In this document: piece after piece, positions 1-7,667 of the stretch
Position numbering within the stretch: the stretch's first letter is position 1
How the letters are laid out: each line of letters begins with the position of its first letter
DNA from: JALOAT01 sp041687015
GTDB taxonomy: Bacteria > Pseudomonadota > Gammaproteobacteria > Thiohalomonadales > Thiohalomonadaceae
DNA: 64,000 nucleotides
Direction: 5' to 3'
NCBI GenBank assembly: GCA_041687015.1
Contig: JAWLCT010000005.1
Coordinates: 45,597-109,596, forward strand
Notes under the pieces: generated by a model
Databases searched by the model: none
Told to the model about the DNA's origin: nothing
What the model saw: the letters and a program-made list of their open reading frames with translations, nothing else
Translations under genes and position numbers: made by a program

Positions 1-473
1 TCGTGTTCCAGCACCTGGAGCGCAGGCCCGCCGGTGAACGACAGATAAAGGTCATAGGCCGCGACCTGGCTGCGGGTGAGATAGGGACAGGTGCCGGAAG
101 CCAGTTGCGCCAGCGTGACCGGTGTGTCGATGTCGTAAAACGCGCGCACGCCCCGCGCGGTTTCCAGTACCCACTGACCGACCTTGTCGCCTTCCGGCAC
201 ATAGGAACCGACCATTACCAGGTCCGCATTGCGCACATCTGCGGCATGGTGCGCCTTCAAGGTGCTGATGCTGTCGTACAACACGGTGCGGCCGTAGGGC
301 GGCGCGGGCAAGTCGCGGTTGCGGGCGTACCATGGTTTGTCGCATTCCAGAAACAGCACCTCATGGCCGCGTGCGGCCAAAGCGCGCACCAGTCCGCGAT
401 AGGTGGTGGCGTGGCCGTTGCCCCATGATGAAGTGATGGACAGGCCGAGAATGACGATGCCTAGGCGGGCCAT
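1..473 (-). CDS. CgeB-like glycosyltransferase, N-terminal part (runs off window)
   Basis: The open frame starts with ATG at 473 behind an AAGGA ribosome site and stays open for 157 codons to the window edge, so the C-terminus is missing. The N-terminus (residues 1-40: a hydrophobic strand, then WGNGHATTYRGLVRALAARGHEV) follows the same plan as the complete glycosyltransferase at 3962-5056, which has WNGAATYYRGILRALAARGH. The two are probably paralogs of the CgeB/YkvP-type GT-B family. It begins 16 bases after the GT4 gene at 490-1596 and is probably co-transcribed with it. Substrate and acceptor cannot be told. The family is inferred mainly from the paralog, because the sugar-nucleotide-binding half is outside the window. 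Confidence 0.75.
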   Translation of the reverse strand, partial: MARLGIVILGLSITSSWGNGHATTYRGLVRALAARGHEVLFLECDKPWYARNRDLPAPPYGRTVLYDSISTLKAHHAADVRNADLVMVGSYVPEGDKVGQWVLETARGVRAFYDIDTPVTLAQLASGTCPYLTRSQVAAYDLYLSFTGGPALQVLEH

Positions 474-489
474 GAGATTCCTTTCAAAG

Positions 490-1596
490 TCAAAGTGCTT
501 CACACGCGGGGTGGGTCTCGACCAGACGCCGGTAAAGCCTTAAATAATTTTCGGCGCAGACATCGAGCGTGTACCGATTGGCGGCAATCAGTGCCTTGTG
601 CATGTACAGGACACGCAACCCGTCGTCCCGGGCCAATCGATCGATTGCCGCGGCAAGTGCATCGGGATCGTCCGGTGGCACGAACAAAGCGCTGTCGTCC
701 CAGAGCTCCCGCAAACTCGGGATGTCACCCAGCACCAGAGCACAGCCGTGCATGGCGGCTTCGAGGACGGACAGGCCGAACGGCTCGTAGCGCGCCGGCA
801 GCGTGTAAATGGCTGCGCGCGTGTACCAGGAGGCGAGCGTTTCGGGAGCGAGCAGGCCGAGGTGTCTGATGCTGCCGAGGTCCACGCACCAGCCGTCCGG
901 GTGCTGTGTGCTGCCGGCAAGATAAAAAGGCCAGGTCATCCGATCGGCGGCGCGCACCGCCGTTTGCACGTTCTTGGCCTCGTCCCAGAGACGGCCGACG
1001 GTGAGCACGAAGGGCTCCTTTGTGGCGGGATCCACGTCAGCGCCACGGGGCGGCAGGCCGTTTCGGATCACTTCACCGTGGGGAATCATGCCGTAGTGCG
1101 AGCCGAGTGACGCGAGCATTGCGCGCGAGGGCGCCACCACCGCATGGGCGGCCGCGATGCCGCTGCGCACGGCTGTCTCGTAGCGCGCATAGGCAAGCGG
1201 AGGGCGGCTCCCGTGCACGGCGTGCCACCACGAATACACGCAGGAATGTCCCACCACCAGGTGCGGGGCACGCCAGGGCAGGACGCCATGGGCATAGCCA
1301 TTGAGGTGCACCACGTCCGGCCCGATCTGGTCTTCGAGCGCAAGCAGCCAATCGCCGGCCGCAGCCACGTCGTCCCAGGGGTCATGCATCCATTCCAGGC
1401 AAAAACTGCTTTCATGCAATTGCAAACCGGGAATGCGTGCAGCATCGCGGCGTTGAACGGCCCGGGGGCGTTTGCCCATGGTGGCGAGATGAACCTCGAC
1501 GCCACGCGCGGCAAAAGCCGCCGCGAGGTGCAACGCATAGGTCCAGACCCCGCCGACGGTGTCCGCGGTCATCAGGACACGCAGCGGGCGCGCCAT
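490..1596 (-). CDS. GT4-family glycosyltransferase
   Basis: A 368-residue GT-B fold transferase that moves a sugar from a nucleotide donor to an unknown acceptor in the cytoplasm. The N-terminal half begins with a typical strand and glycine loop (RVLMTADTVGGVWTYA). The C-terminal half has the donor-site EPFGLSVLE motif (E-x7-E) of GT4 enzymes and ends with a long helix that returns to the N-domain. The start at 1596 is chosen because it has GGAGGAACC directly upstream; the frame is open 15 codons further out, but without a ribosome site. It precedes the partial glycosyltransferase at 1-473. No membrane segment is seen. Confidence 0.87.
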   Translation of the reverse strand: MARPLRVLMTADTVGGVWTYALHLAAAFAARGVEVHLATMGKRPRAVQRRDAARIPGLQLHESSFCLEWMHDPWDDVAAAGDWLLALEDQIGPDVVHLNGYAHGVLPWRAPHLVVGHSCVYSWWHAVHGSRPPLAYARYETAVRSGIAAAHAVVAPSRAMLASLGSHYGMIPHGEVIRNGLPPRGADVDPATKEPFVLTVGRLWDEAKNVQTAVRAADRMTWPFYLAGSTQHPDGWCVDLGSIRHLGLLAPETLASWYTRAAIYTLPARYEPFGLSVLEAAMHGCALVLGDIPSLRELWDDSALFVPPDDPDALAAAIDRLARDDGLRVLYMHKALIAANRYTLDVCAENYLRLYRRLVETHPACEAL

Positions 1597-1748
1597 GGTT
1601 CCTCCGAAGGGAAGCTTTGCCGAATCCGTGATGTGGACCACCAGAACAGCTTGGCCCGAACGGGCGATCTTTCAAGGTGAAGTCACCGGCTTTGTCATGG
1701 CATTCGCCATAGGGCTTCCCAATGCTGATGGGGACGACGGAGAACGCC

Positions 1749-2603
1749 ATGGCCGAAGCTTCTCAGCCCCCACAGCATCAACCTCATCAACCCGGGCGCG
1801 AGCATGCCATGCGGCCGTGTCCGGAATACCTGCGCCCCGGCTATCGGTCCTGTGGAAAACTCACAGGCAAGGCCGCGCTCGTCACCGGCGGTGACAGCGG
1901 GATCGGGCGCGCAGTGGCCGTCATGTTTTCGCGCGAGGGTGCCGACGTGGCCATCGCCTACCTGGAAGAGCATGAGGATGCACGTGAGACCCAACGGCTG
2001 GTGGAAGAGTCCGGTCGCCGCTGCCTGCTGCTCCCCGGTGATCTCGGTGACGAAACGCACTGCCATCACGTCGTGGAACGCACGGTGGAGGCCTTCGGCC
2101 ATCTGGACGTCGTGATCAACAATGCGGGCGAGCAGCACGAGCGAAGCGATCTCAGCGACATCGATGCCGCCCAGTTGGAGCGCACCTTTCGCACCAATGT
2201 GTTCTCGATGTTTCACGTGAGCAAGGCCGCTCTGCCGCATCTCAAGCCGGGTGCGGCCATCGTGAATTCGGCCTCGGTCACGGCTTACGTGGGCCACCCG
2301 ACACTGATGGACTATGCGGCTACGAAGGGCGCCATCGTTGCGTTCACGCGCTCGCTCTCCAGCAATCTCGCGGCGCGGGGGATCCGCGTGAATGCTGTGG
2401 CGCCGGGCCCGATATGGACACCGCTGATTCCGGCCACCTTCAGCGAAGAACACGTGGCCAAGTTCGGTGCGTCAAAACCGCTCGGTCGCGCAGGGCAGCC
2501 TTCCGAAGTGGCACCGTGTTTCCTTTTCCTGGCATCAGATGATGCGTCCTACATGACCGGGCAGGTACTGCATCCCAATGGCGGCGAAATCGTGAACGGA
2601 TAG
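1749..2603 (+). CDS. SDR-family NAD(P)-dependent oxidoreductase, YghA-like
   Basis: A 284-residue short-chain dehydrogenase. The cofactor loop TGGDSGIGR lies near residue 47, the NNAG motif near 125, and the catalytic YAATK near 195, followed by the APGPIWTPL and AGQPSE blocks. The long proline/histidine-rich N-terminal extension and the overall pattern match the E. coli YghA subgroup of SDRs, whose natural substrate is uncertain. ATG 1749 has GGAG upstream; an in-frame ATG at 1722 would add nine residues. Ten bases separate it from the small gene at 2613, so the two probably form an operon. It is divergent from the GT4 gene. I see no evidence tying it to the sugar pathway; a stress-related oxidoreductase is as likely. 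Confidence 0.88.
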   Translation: MAEASQPPQHQPHQPGREHAMRPCPEYLRPGYRSCGKLTGKAALVTGGDSGIGRAVAVMFSREGADVAIAYLEEHEDARETQRLVEESGRRCLLLPGDLGDETHCHHVVERTVEAFGHLDVVINNAGEQHERSDLSDIDAAQLERTFRTNVFSMFHVSKAALPHLKPGAAIVNSASVTAYVGHPTLMDYAATKGAIVAFTRSLSSNLAARGIRVNAVAPGPIWTPLIPATFSEEHVAKFGASKPLGRAGQPSEVAPCFLFLASDDASYMTGQVLHPNGGEIVNG

Positions 2604-2612
2604 GAGGCATCC

Positions 2613-2900
2613 ATGGCCGGTGAAAGTCACGTGACCACCAACCACGAGGAAATCAAACGCTGGATGGAGAGCCGCGGCGGACGTCCCGCTTCCGTGAAGG
2701 GGACAGGCGGTGGTGAAGACCCCGGTATTCTGCGGGTCAATTTCCCGGGCTATGCCGAAGAATCCCTCGAAAGCATCGAGTGGGACGAATTCTTCCGCAA
2801 ATTCGAGGAGAATGAGCTCGCGTTTCTCTATCAGGATGAGACCAAGAGTGGAGAAACCAGCCGCTTTTTCAAATTCGTGCGGCGTGATCGTACCCATTGA
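2613..2900 (+). CDS. conserved 95-residue protein of unknown function
   Basis: A small acidic soluble protein behind a strong AGGAGG ribosome site. It has no signal or membrane segment. Recognisable blocks are HEEIKRWMESRGGRPASVKG at the N-terminus, ILRVNFPGY in the middle, and WDEFFRKFEENELAFLYQDE before the C-terminus. I recall similar short proteins in many bacteria that carry the name 1,4-alpha-glucan branching enzyme in databases. That name cannot be right for a 95-residue protein with no GH13 motif. It follows the YghA-like SDR with a 10-base gap. Function unknown; partnership with the SDR is inferred only from position. Confidence 0.85.
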   Translation: MAGESHVTTNHEEIKRWMESRGGRPASVKGTGGGEDPGILRVNFPGYAEESLESIEWDEFFRKFEENELAFLYQDETKSGETSRFFKFVRRDRTH

Positions 2901-2989
2901 GCGTTTTGGCCAGGCCCGCGTCCGCATGCGGGTCAGGAATAGGCTAAATCTTTGACTAGACGCTACTGTGCCGTCGTCAAGGAGGACGC

Positions 2990-3958
2990 ATGTCAAGGGT
3001 ACTCGTCACCGGCGGAGCCGGCTTTCTCGGGCGACACCTGTGTGCGCGCCTGCTGGCGGACGGACACGATGTCTTTTGTGTCGATAACTTCCAGACCGGT
3101 GTGCGCGAGAACATCGCGGAATTCGTCGATGATCCCAGGCTTACCGTGCTCGAACATGACGTGTGCCGACCCTTCGATGTGCCGGTCGAACAGATCTATA
3201 ACCTCGCCTGTGCCGCCAGCCCGGTGCATTATCAAAGCGATCCCCTGCATACCCTCAAGACCAGCGTACTGGGCGCCATCCATGCCCTGGAGCTCGCGAT
3301 GCGGCATGGCGCCCGGGTGCTGCAGGCATCAACCAGCGAAGTCTATGGCGATCCGTTACAGCACCCTCAGACCGAAGCCTATTGGGGGCACGTCAATCCC
3401 ATCGGCACGCGCGCATGTTACGACGAAGGCAAACGTTGTGCAGAAACCCTGTTTTTCGATTACCGACGCCAGCGCTCTGCACGGGTCAAAGTGGTCCGCA
3501 TATTCAATACCTACGGTCCCTACATGCAGCAGGGTGACGGACGCGTGGTCTCCAACTTCATCGTACAGGCGTTGACCAACAGGCCCCTGACCATCTATGG
3601 CAGTGGCAGTCAGACCCGCTCGTTTTGTTATGTGGATGATCTGGTGGACGGCCTGGTGCGCATGATGAATTCCGCTGAGCAGGTGTGCGGGCCGTTCAAT
3701 CTCGGCAACCCAAGCGAGTTCACGGTAGCGGAACTGGCCGAGCGTGTGCGTGCACTGACCGGGTCGCGATCAGCGATCGTGTATCGACCGCTGCCCAGTG
3801 ACGATCCGCGCCAACGTCGTCCGGACATCACCAAGGCCCGCCGGCAGCTGGACTGGGAACCCACCACGCCTCTCGATAAAGGCCTGAAAAAAACCATCGC
3901 GTATTTCGAACAAAGGCTGCGCCAAGGTATTCCCGAGGCCGCCCCCCGCATCGCCTGA
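2990..3958 (+). CDS. UDP-glucuronate decarboxylase (UDP-xylose synthase) type SDR
   Basis: A 322-residue extended SDR. It has TGGAGFLG at residues 7-14, NLACAASPVHYQ at 71-82, TSEVYGDP at 115-122, and the catalytic Y144-x3-K148 within the signature ACYDEGKR, followed by RIFNTYGP and a TRSFCYVDDL block. These are the hallmarks of UXS-type enzymes, which oxidise and decarboxylate UDP-glucuronate to UDP-xylose (or the 4-keto pentose) using bound NAD. GGAGGA precedes the ATG. The gene converges on the glycosyltransferase at 3962 with three bases between stops. In this locus it probably supplies a pentose donor to the neighbouring glycosyltransferases. Confidence 0.88.
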   Translation: MSRVLVTGGAGFLGRHLCARLLADGHDVFCVDNFQTGVRENIAEFVDDPRLTVLEHDVCRPFDVPVEQIYNLACAASPVHYQSDPLHTLKTSVLGAIHALELAMRHGARVLQASTSEVYGDPLQHPQTEAYWGHVNPIGTRACYDEGKRCAETLFFDYRRQRSARVKVVRIFNTYGPYMQQGDGRVVSNFIVQALTNRPLTIYGSGSQTRSFCYVDDLVDGLVRMMNSAEQVCGPFNLGNPSEFTVAELAERVRALTGSRSAIVYRPLPSDDPRQRRPDITKARRQLDWEPTTPLDKGLKKTIAYFEQRLRQGIPEAAPRIA

Positions 3959-3961
3959 GAT

Positions 3962-5056
3962 TCATGGCGCGATCCGCATCGCGGGTTCGCGACCACACAG
4001 CAGAGCCTCCACCTGAGCGGCCCGGTGTGCGTAGGTGTGATCACGTAACACCCGCTGACGGGCCCGTTCGCCGATGCGCCGGGCACGTTCGACACTCAAT
4101 TGATCCAGCCACCACGCCACGTGATCGCCGTCCCTCGCCAGCAGCACTTCGCGGCCCGGTTCCAGGAAGTCCTCAATGCCCAGCCAGCTGTCGCTTAGCA
4201 AGCAGGCGCCCGCACCCGCCGCTTCGAACACCCGGGTGGCAGGCGACCAGCCGTTTTGCGCCATGCTGTCTCGACTGATGTTGAGCACTGCCGTGGGTGT
4301 ACAGTTGAACGTGTTGTGATCGCGCGTATACACATGCCCCACGTAGTGCACGTTGGACGGCCGCGGTTTGTCATGCCAGCCGGCGCCGCCAAGAATGAAG
4401 CGGGCATGGGGGCGCAGCTGCGCAGCACGCAGGAAATACTCTTCCACACGAACCTCCCGGTCCGGTAAGCGGTTGCCGAGAAAGCCCAGCGTCCCGGCAA
4501 AACGCGGATCCGGTTGAGCGGGATGATGCGTATCGGGATCGAGCGCGTTGTAGATCGGCTGGCACAGGCGTGCGCCTAGTTGGCGATAGGCGTTTACTAC
4601 CGGTTCTCCACCGCCGTAGGTGAGCACCATGTCGTAGCGATGAATCAGCGGACGCAGCGCGTCCCCGGGATCCGCGTGCATGCGGGCCAGCGTCGCCGGC
4701 GCATCCACATCCCAAAAGACACCGATGGACCCGGGGCGTACATGTTCTGGAACGGCGGCTTCCAGCAGCTCGTCAAAGACGCCCACGCCACTGGCCTTGA
4801 CCAGCACATCGGCGTTTCCGGCGTGCTCCAGGGCCGCATGTACGCCGGGTTCGCTGGCAGGGTAGACCACCACCCTGGCCCAGCTGGGATCGTCCATATC
4901 GCGGTGCTGTTGGCGATCGTACGCGTCGGGCTCGAAGAACGTGATGCGGTGACCGCGCGCCGCAAGCGCTCGCAAGATACCGCGGTAGTAGGTGGCGGCA
5001 CCGTTCCAGTACGCCGACACCAGGCTGGAACCGAAAAACGCGATGGAAAGGCCCAT
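3962..5056 (-). CDS. CgeB-type glycosyltransferase
   Basis: A 364-residue cytosolic GT-B protein. The N-terminal domain opens with a hydrophobic strand and the pattern WNGAATYYRGILRAL. The C-terminal domain (from about residue 185) has LGFLGNRLPDRE, HYVGHVYTRDHN, the block SPATRVFEAAGAGACLLSD and the terminal pattern GREVLLARDGDHV, typical of the CgeB/YkvP glycosyltransferase-like family (Pfam Glyco_trans_1_2). ATG 5056 has GGGAG upstream. The open frame extends 87 codons further, but only through the 3' end of the neighbouring gene. It is the last gene of the minus-strand run from 10731, 25 bases after its neighbour, and a paralog of the partial gene at 1-473. Donor and acceptor are unknown. 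Confidence 0.85.
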   Translation of the reverse strand: MGLSIAFFGSSLVSAYWNGAATYYRGILRALAARGHRITFFEPDAYDRQQHRDMDDPSWARVVVYPASEPGVHAALEHAGNADVLVKASGVGVFDELLEAAVPEHVRPGSIGVFWDVDAPATLARMHADPGDALRPLIHRYDMVLTYGGGEPVVNAYRQLGARLCQPIYNALDPDTHHPAQPDPRFAGTLGFLGNRLPDREVRVEEYFLRAAQLRPHARFILGGAGWHDKPRPSNVHYVGHVYTRDHNTFNCTPTAVLNISRDSMAQNGWSPATRVFEAAGAGACLLSDSWLGIEDFLEPGREVLLARDGDHVAWWLDQLSVERARRIGERARQRVLRDHTYAHRAAQVEALLCGREPAMRIAP

Positions 5057-5081
5057 ACAATGCTCCCGTGGCCGTCGAGGA

Positions 5082-6227
5082 TCAGGTTTTCGCATGCCTG
5101 CGCGGCGGCACGCTTGGGGAACGCGTTTCAATGCCCTGACAACCGATCTCAGCGGCAATGGCGAGTATTTCGTCGACCCGGTGTGCACAGGTGTGGCGGG
5201 CGAGAATGGTTTCGCGACCGTGGCGGGCGAGAGACCCTGCCAAAGCGGCATCGCCCAGCACATCGCGCAGGTGACGGCGCATGGCGATGCCGTCGCGAGC
5301 CTGAAGGTAATCGACACCCGGCCGGAACAGGTGCTCGGTATCTTCCCAGAGCGCCATCACAAGCGGAATGCCGCAGGCAAGCGCTTCGAAAGGGCGAATG
5401 GTCGGGATGCCAGGGAGCTGATCCAAATAGGGACGGCGCGGCACGTGCACCGTCACGCGATGCGCGGCAAAGGCGGCGGGGACGTCAAAGTTGGCGATCC
5501 AGCCGGCGTATTCGATGCCCATCCTGGCAAGTTCTGCCTGCGCCGATTCGGGATAACGGACGCCGTGCACGCGGCAACGCAGTTTCAGCGCGGCGGCGGG
5601 ATCGAAAAGGAATTCGTGCAGTTCCGAGGTGCGTTCGTCATCGCCCCAGTTGCCAATCCACACCAATTCACGGCGCTCTCCTTCGTCGTAAGCCAGCGGC
5701 CGGAAGACACGGGGGTCGGCCGCCTCGTGCCAGACCCATACGCGTTCGGCCCAGCCGTGTTCCAAATAGCGCTCCCGGAGGGCGGCTCCGAAGGCGAGCA
5801 CTCCGTCGTAGTGCGACAGGTCATACCGGTCGATGCTGTGCGGTTCGCTTACCGAACGGTGGTGGGTGTCGTGAAAAAGGAGCCGATACCCCCCGTGGTG
5901 TGCGCGGTGATGCCCGATGCGCGCCACCAACGCGTGATCGTTCCATTCGTGCACCAGCACCAGGTCCATATCCTCGAGGCGGCGTTCCAGCTCGGGATGC
6001 GCGGGATCGTAAGGTTCCGTGCGCAGCAACGGATACGCAGCGTGCAGCCGTTCCAGCACGTGAGGATCCTCACGGGCCTGGTTGACGAAACTCCAGGCGT
6101 TGCGGGGTTCGAACACATGAACCGTGTGCCCACGTCGTGTCAGTTCGGTGACCACCCCACGCAGAAAGTGAGCGTTCCCGTGATTCCAGTCTGAGCGCAG
6201 GGAGTGACAGAACAGGGCGATTTTCAT
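5082..6227 (-). CDS. glycosyltransferase, CgeB-like
   Basis: A 381-residue GT-B type protein starting MKIALFCHSLRSDWNHGNAH. The N-domain carries LVLVHEWNDH and FHDTHHRS. The C-domain shows ELVWIGNWGDDERTSEL, the segment TVHVPRRPYLDQLPGIPTIR and the donor-site stretch FEALACGIPLVMALWEDTE, followed by the C-terminal motif FRPGVDYLQARDG. These features fit the CgeB-like group, more distant from the 3962 gene. ATG 6227 is chosen because the family N-terminal strand starts there; the ribosome site (GGAAC) is weak. The 165 bases upstream hold an inverted repeat, so it may be expressed separately from the radical SAM gene before it. Confidence 0.83.
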   Translation of the reverse strand: MKIALFCHSLRSDWNHGNAHFLRGVVTELTRRGHTVHVFEPRNAWSFVNQAREDPHVLERLHAAYPLLRTEPYDPAHPELERRLEDMDLVLVHEWNDHALVARIGHHRAHHGGYRLLFHDTHHRSVSEPHSIDRYDLSHYDGVLAFGAALRERYLEHGWAERVWVWHEAADPRVFRPLAYDEGERRELVWIGNWGDDERTSELHEFLFDPAAALKLRCRVHGVRYPESAQAELARMGIEYAGWIANFDVPAAFAAHRVTVHVPRRPYLDQLPGIPTIRPFEALACGIPLVMALWEDTEHLFRPGVDYLQARDGIAMRRHLRDVLGDAALAGSLARHGRETILARHTCAHRVDEILAIAAEIGCQGIETRSPSVPPRRHAKT

Positions 6228-6255
6228 ACGGTGCGGTTCCCAGCCTGGGGGGTGG

Positions 6256-6383
6256 ACGCGGAGAGCGCGGAGACGCGGAGCACGCGGAGAAAATCCATCT
6301 TCAGCAGAACTGCCGCAACATTTTTCGGGTGAAGGGGCATCCATCCACGAAATGAGACTCCGGGTCCTCCGCGCCTCCGCGTT
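6256..6383. repeat. inverted repeat with CGCGGAG-unit arms
   Basis: The left arm, about 6256-6289, is an irregular run of GCGGAG units. The right arm, about 6366-6383, is CCTCCGCGCCTCCGCG. They can pair across roughly 75 bases. This is a variant of the CACGGAGG inverted repeats found later in the window, with CGCGGAG in place of CACGGAG. It sits between the radical SAM gene and the glycosyltransferase at 5082, both on the minus strand. Confidence 0.7.
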
Positions 6384-6392
6384 TCGAACACG

Positions 6393-7667
6393 TCATGAAT
6401 CGAGACGCTCCAAACGGGCAAGCGGCAGCGGGCGTTCGTCCTGGATGTCGCTGAAGCGGCTGAACTGGCCGAGGTAGTGCTCGTGGGCGCGCTCCCAGGC
6501 GTGGTCATCCGGCGGGCCCCAGATTTCGGTATAGCCGGGCGAACCAGGGTAAGGAAACATCGGCACGGGCTTGTTGACCCATACACCTTGGCCGAGCAAG
6601 GACTGCCGGAATTCTTCCACTGCCGTACTGTCGTCCACCCCGGAGTCGAGCAGACTGGCCTGCACGAAGGGCACCGTGCGACGCGCGTGCAGCAAACGGG
6701 CGCGCAGCGCGTCGGCGTCGAGTTTGCAGTTCTTGTTCAGCAACAGGCGCCCGAGATCGGACACGCTTTCGATCCCCGCCTCGATGGACACGCAGCCGGC
6801 GTGGCCCAACAGGTCGAGCATGTCGGGCTTCCACAAATCAATGCGTGTCTGGATGCCGAAATTTACCGGGCGGTCGACCAGCGCTTCGAGAAGGTCAGGT
6901 TGGGGCAGGAAGATCTCATCCACGAAGTACACGTATCCGACGCCCTGCTGAATCAGTGCATCGATTTCCGCGAGCACATTGGCGAGAGGACGGCGGCGAA
7001 ATGCGTCGCGAAAATTGTCCTTTGCACAGAAGCTGCAGGCGTATGGACAGCCGCGTGAAGCCTCCATCTCGGCGCCGAGTCCGACACGCGGCTCGTCGAA
7101 ACGATGATGATGGTGTTCGTGGAGAAAGTGACTTTCCCAGTGCAACACGGGGAGATTGTCAAACCCTGCGGCTTGAGGGCCGCCCTGCACGACGACGCCA
7201 TTGCTCTTGCGGTAGGCGAGGCCCATCACGCCCCGCCAGTCGCCCGCAAGGCGCGGCAAGACTTCCTCGCACTCACCCATGACGACGGCATCCACGGGGA
7301 GTTTCGTCAAGGTGGCATGAGGCGTGGTGGAACCATGGGGCCCGACGGCGACCAGCACCGGCGACACGTCACGCAGCGCATGGCACGCACGCAATGGCGA
7401 GCGGAGCTCCGGCGGCGGGCAGCGCCAGAACAGGTAGGTGGGTGCAGTAGTGATGACGGTGATGTCGGGACCGAAGTGTTTCACCCGGTCACGCACCGCT
7501 TCCATGTCCAGCCCTTCGATGGATGCATCGACCAACAGCACGTCGTGACCTTCGCGCGTGAGTAACGCGCGCGAATAGCCGAATTCCAACGGCAGATGCG
7601 GGTCACGGCAGCCGAAATAAATGCTGCCGGTGAAGTCCCAGGGGGGATTCACCAGGGCATATTTCAT
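6393..7667 (-). CDS. B12-binding / radical SAM protein of a glycan locus
   Basis: A 424-residue protein. Residues 1 to about 150 form a Rossmann-like cobalamin-binding-type domain (MKYALVNPPW, then VDAVVMGECEEVLPRL) without a DxHxxG motif, so base-off B12 binding is doubtful. Residues about 200-390 form the radical SAM barrel, with C207, C211 and C214 in CPYACSFC as the 4Fe-4S ligands and SIEAGIES as a later barrel strand. Families of this type occur in oligosaccharide gene clusters (I recall NCBIfam TIGR04295). The reaction is unknown; methylation or carbon-skeleton chemistry on a sugar is plausible. ATG 7667 overlaps the stop of the preceding gene (ATGA), so translation is coupled to the epimerase fusion. 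Confidence 0.85.
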   Translation of the reverse strand: MKYALVNPPWDFTGSIYFGCRDPHLPLEFGYSRALLTREGHDVLLVDASIEGLDMEAVRDRVKHFGPDITVITTAPTYLFWRCPPPELRSPLRACHALRDVSPVLVAVGPHGSTTPHATLTKLPVDAVVMGECEEVLPRLAGDWRGVMGLAYRKSNGVVVQGGPQAAGFDNLPVLHWESHFLHEHHHHRFDEPRVGLGAEMEASRGCPYACSFCAKDNFRDAFRRRPLANVLAEIDALIQQGVGYVYFVDEIFLPQPDLLEALVDRPVNFGIQTRIDLWKPDMLDLLGHAGCVSIEAGIESVSDLGRLLLNKNCKLDADALRARLLHARRTVPFVQASLLDSGVDDSTAVEEFRQSLLGQGVWVNKPVPMFPYPGSPGYTEIWGPPDDHAWERAHEHYLGQFSRFSDIQDERPLPLARLERLDS

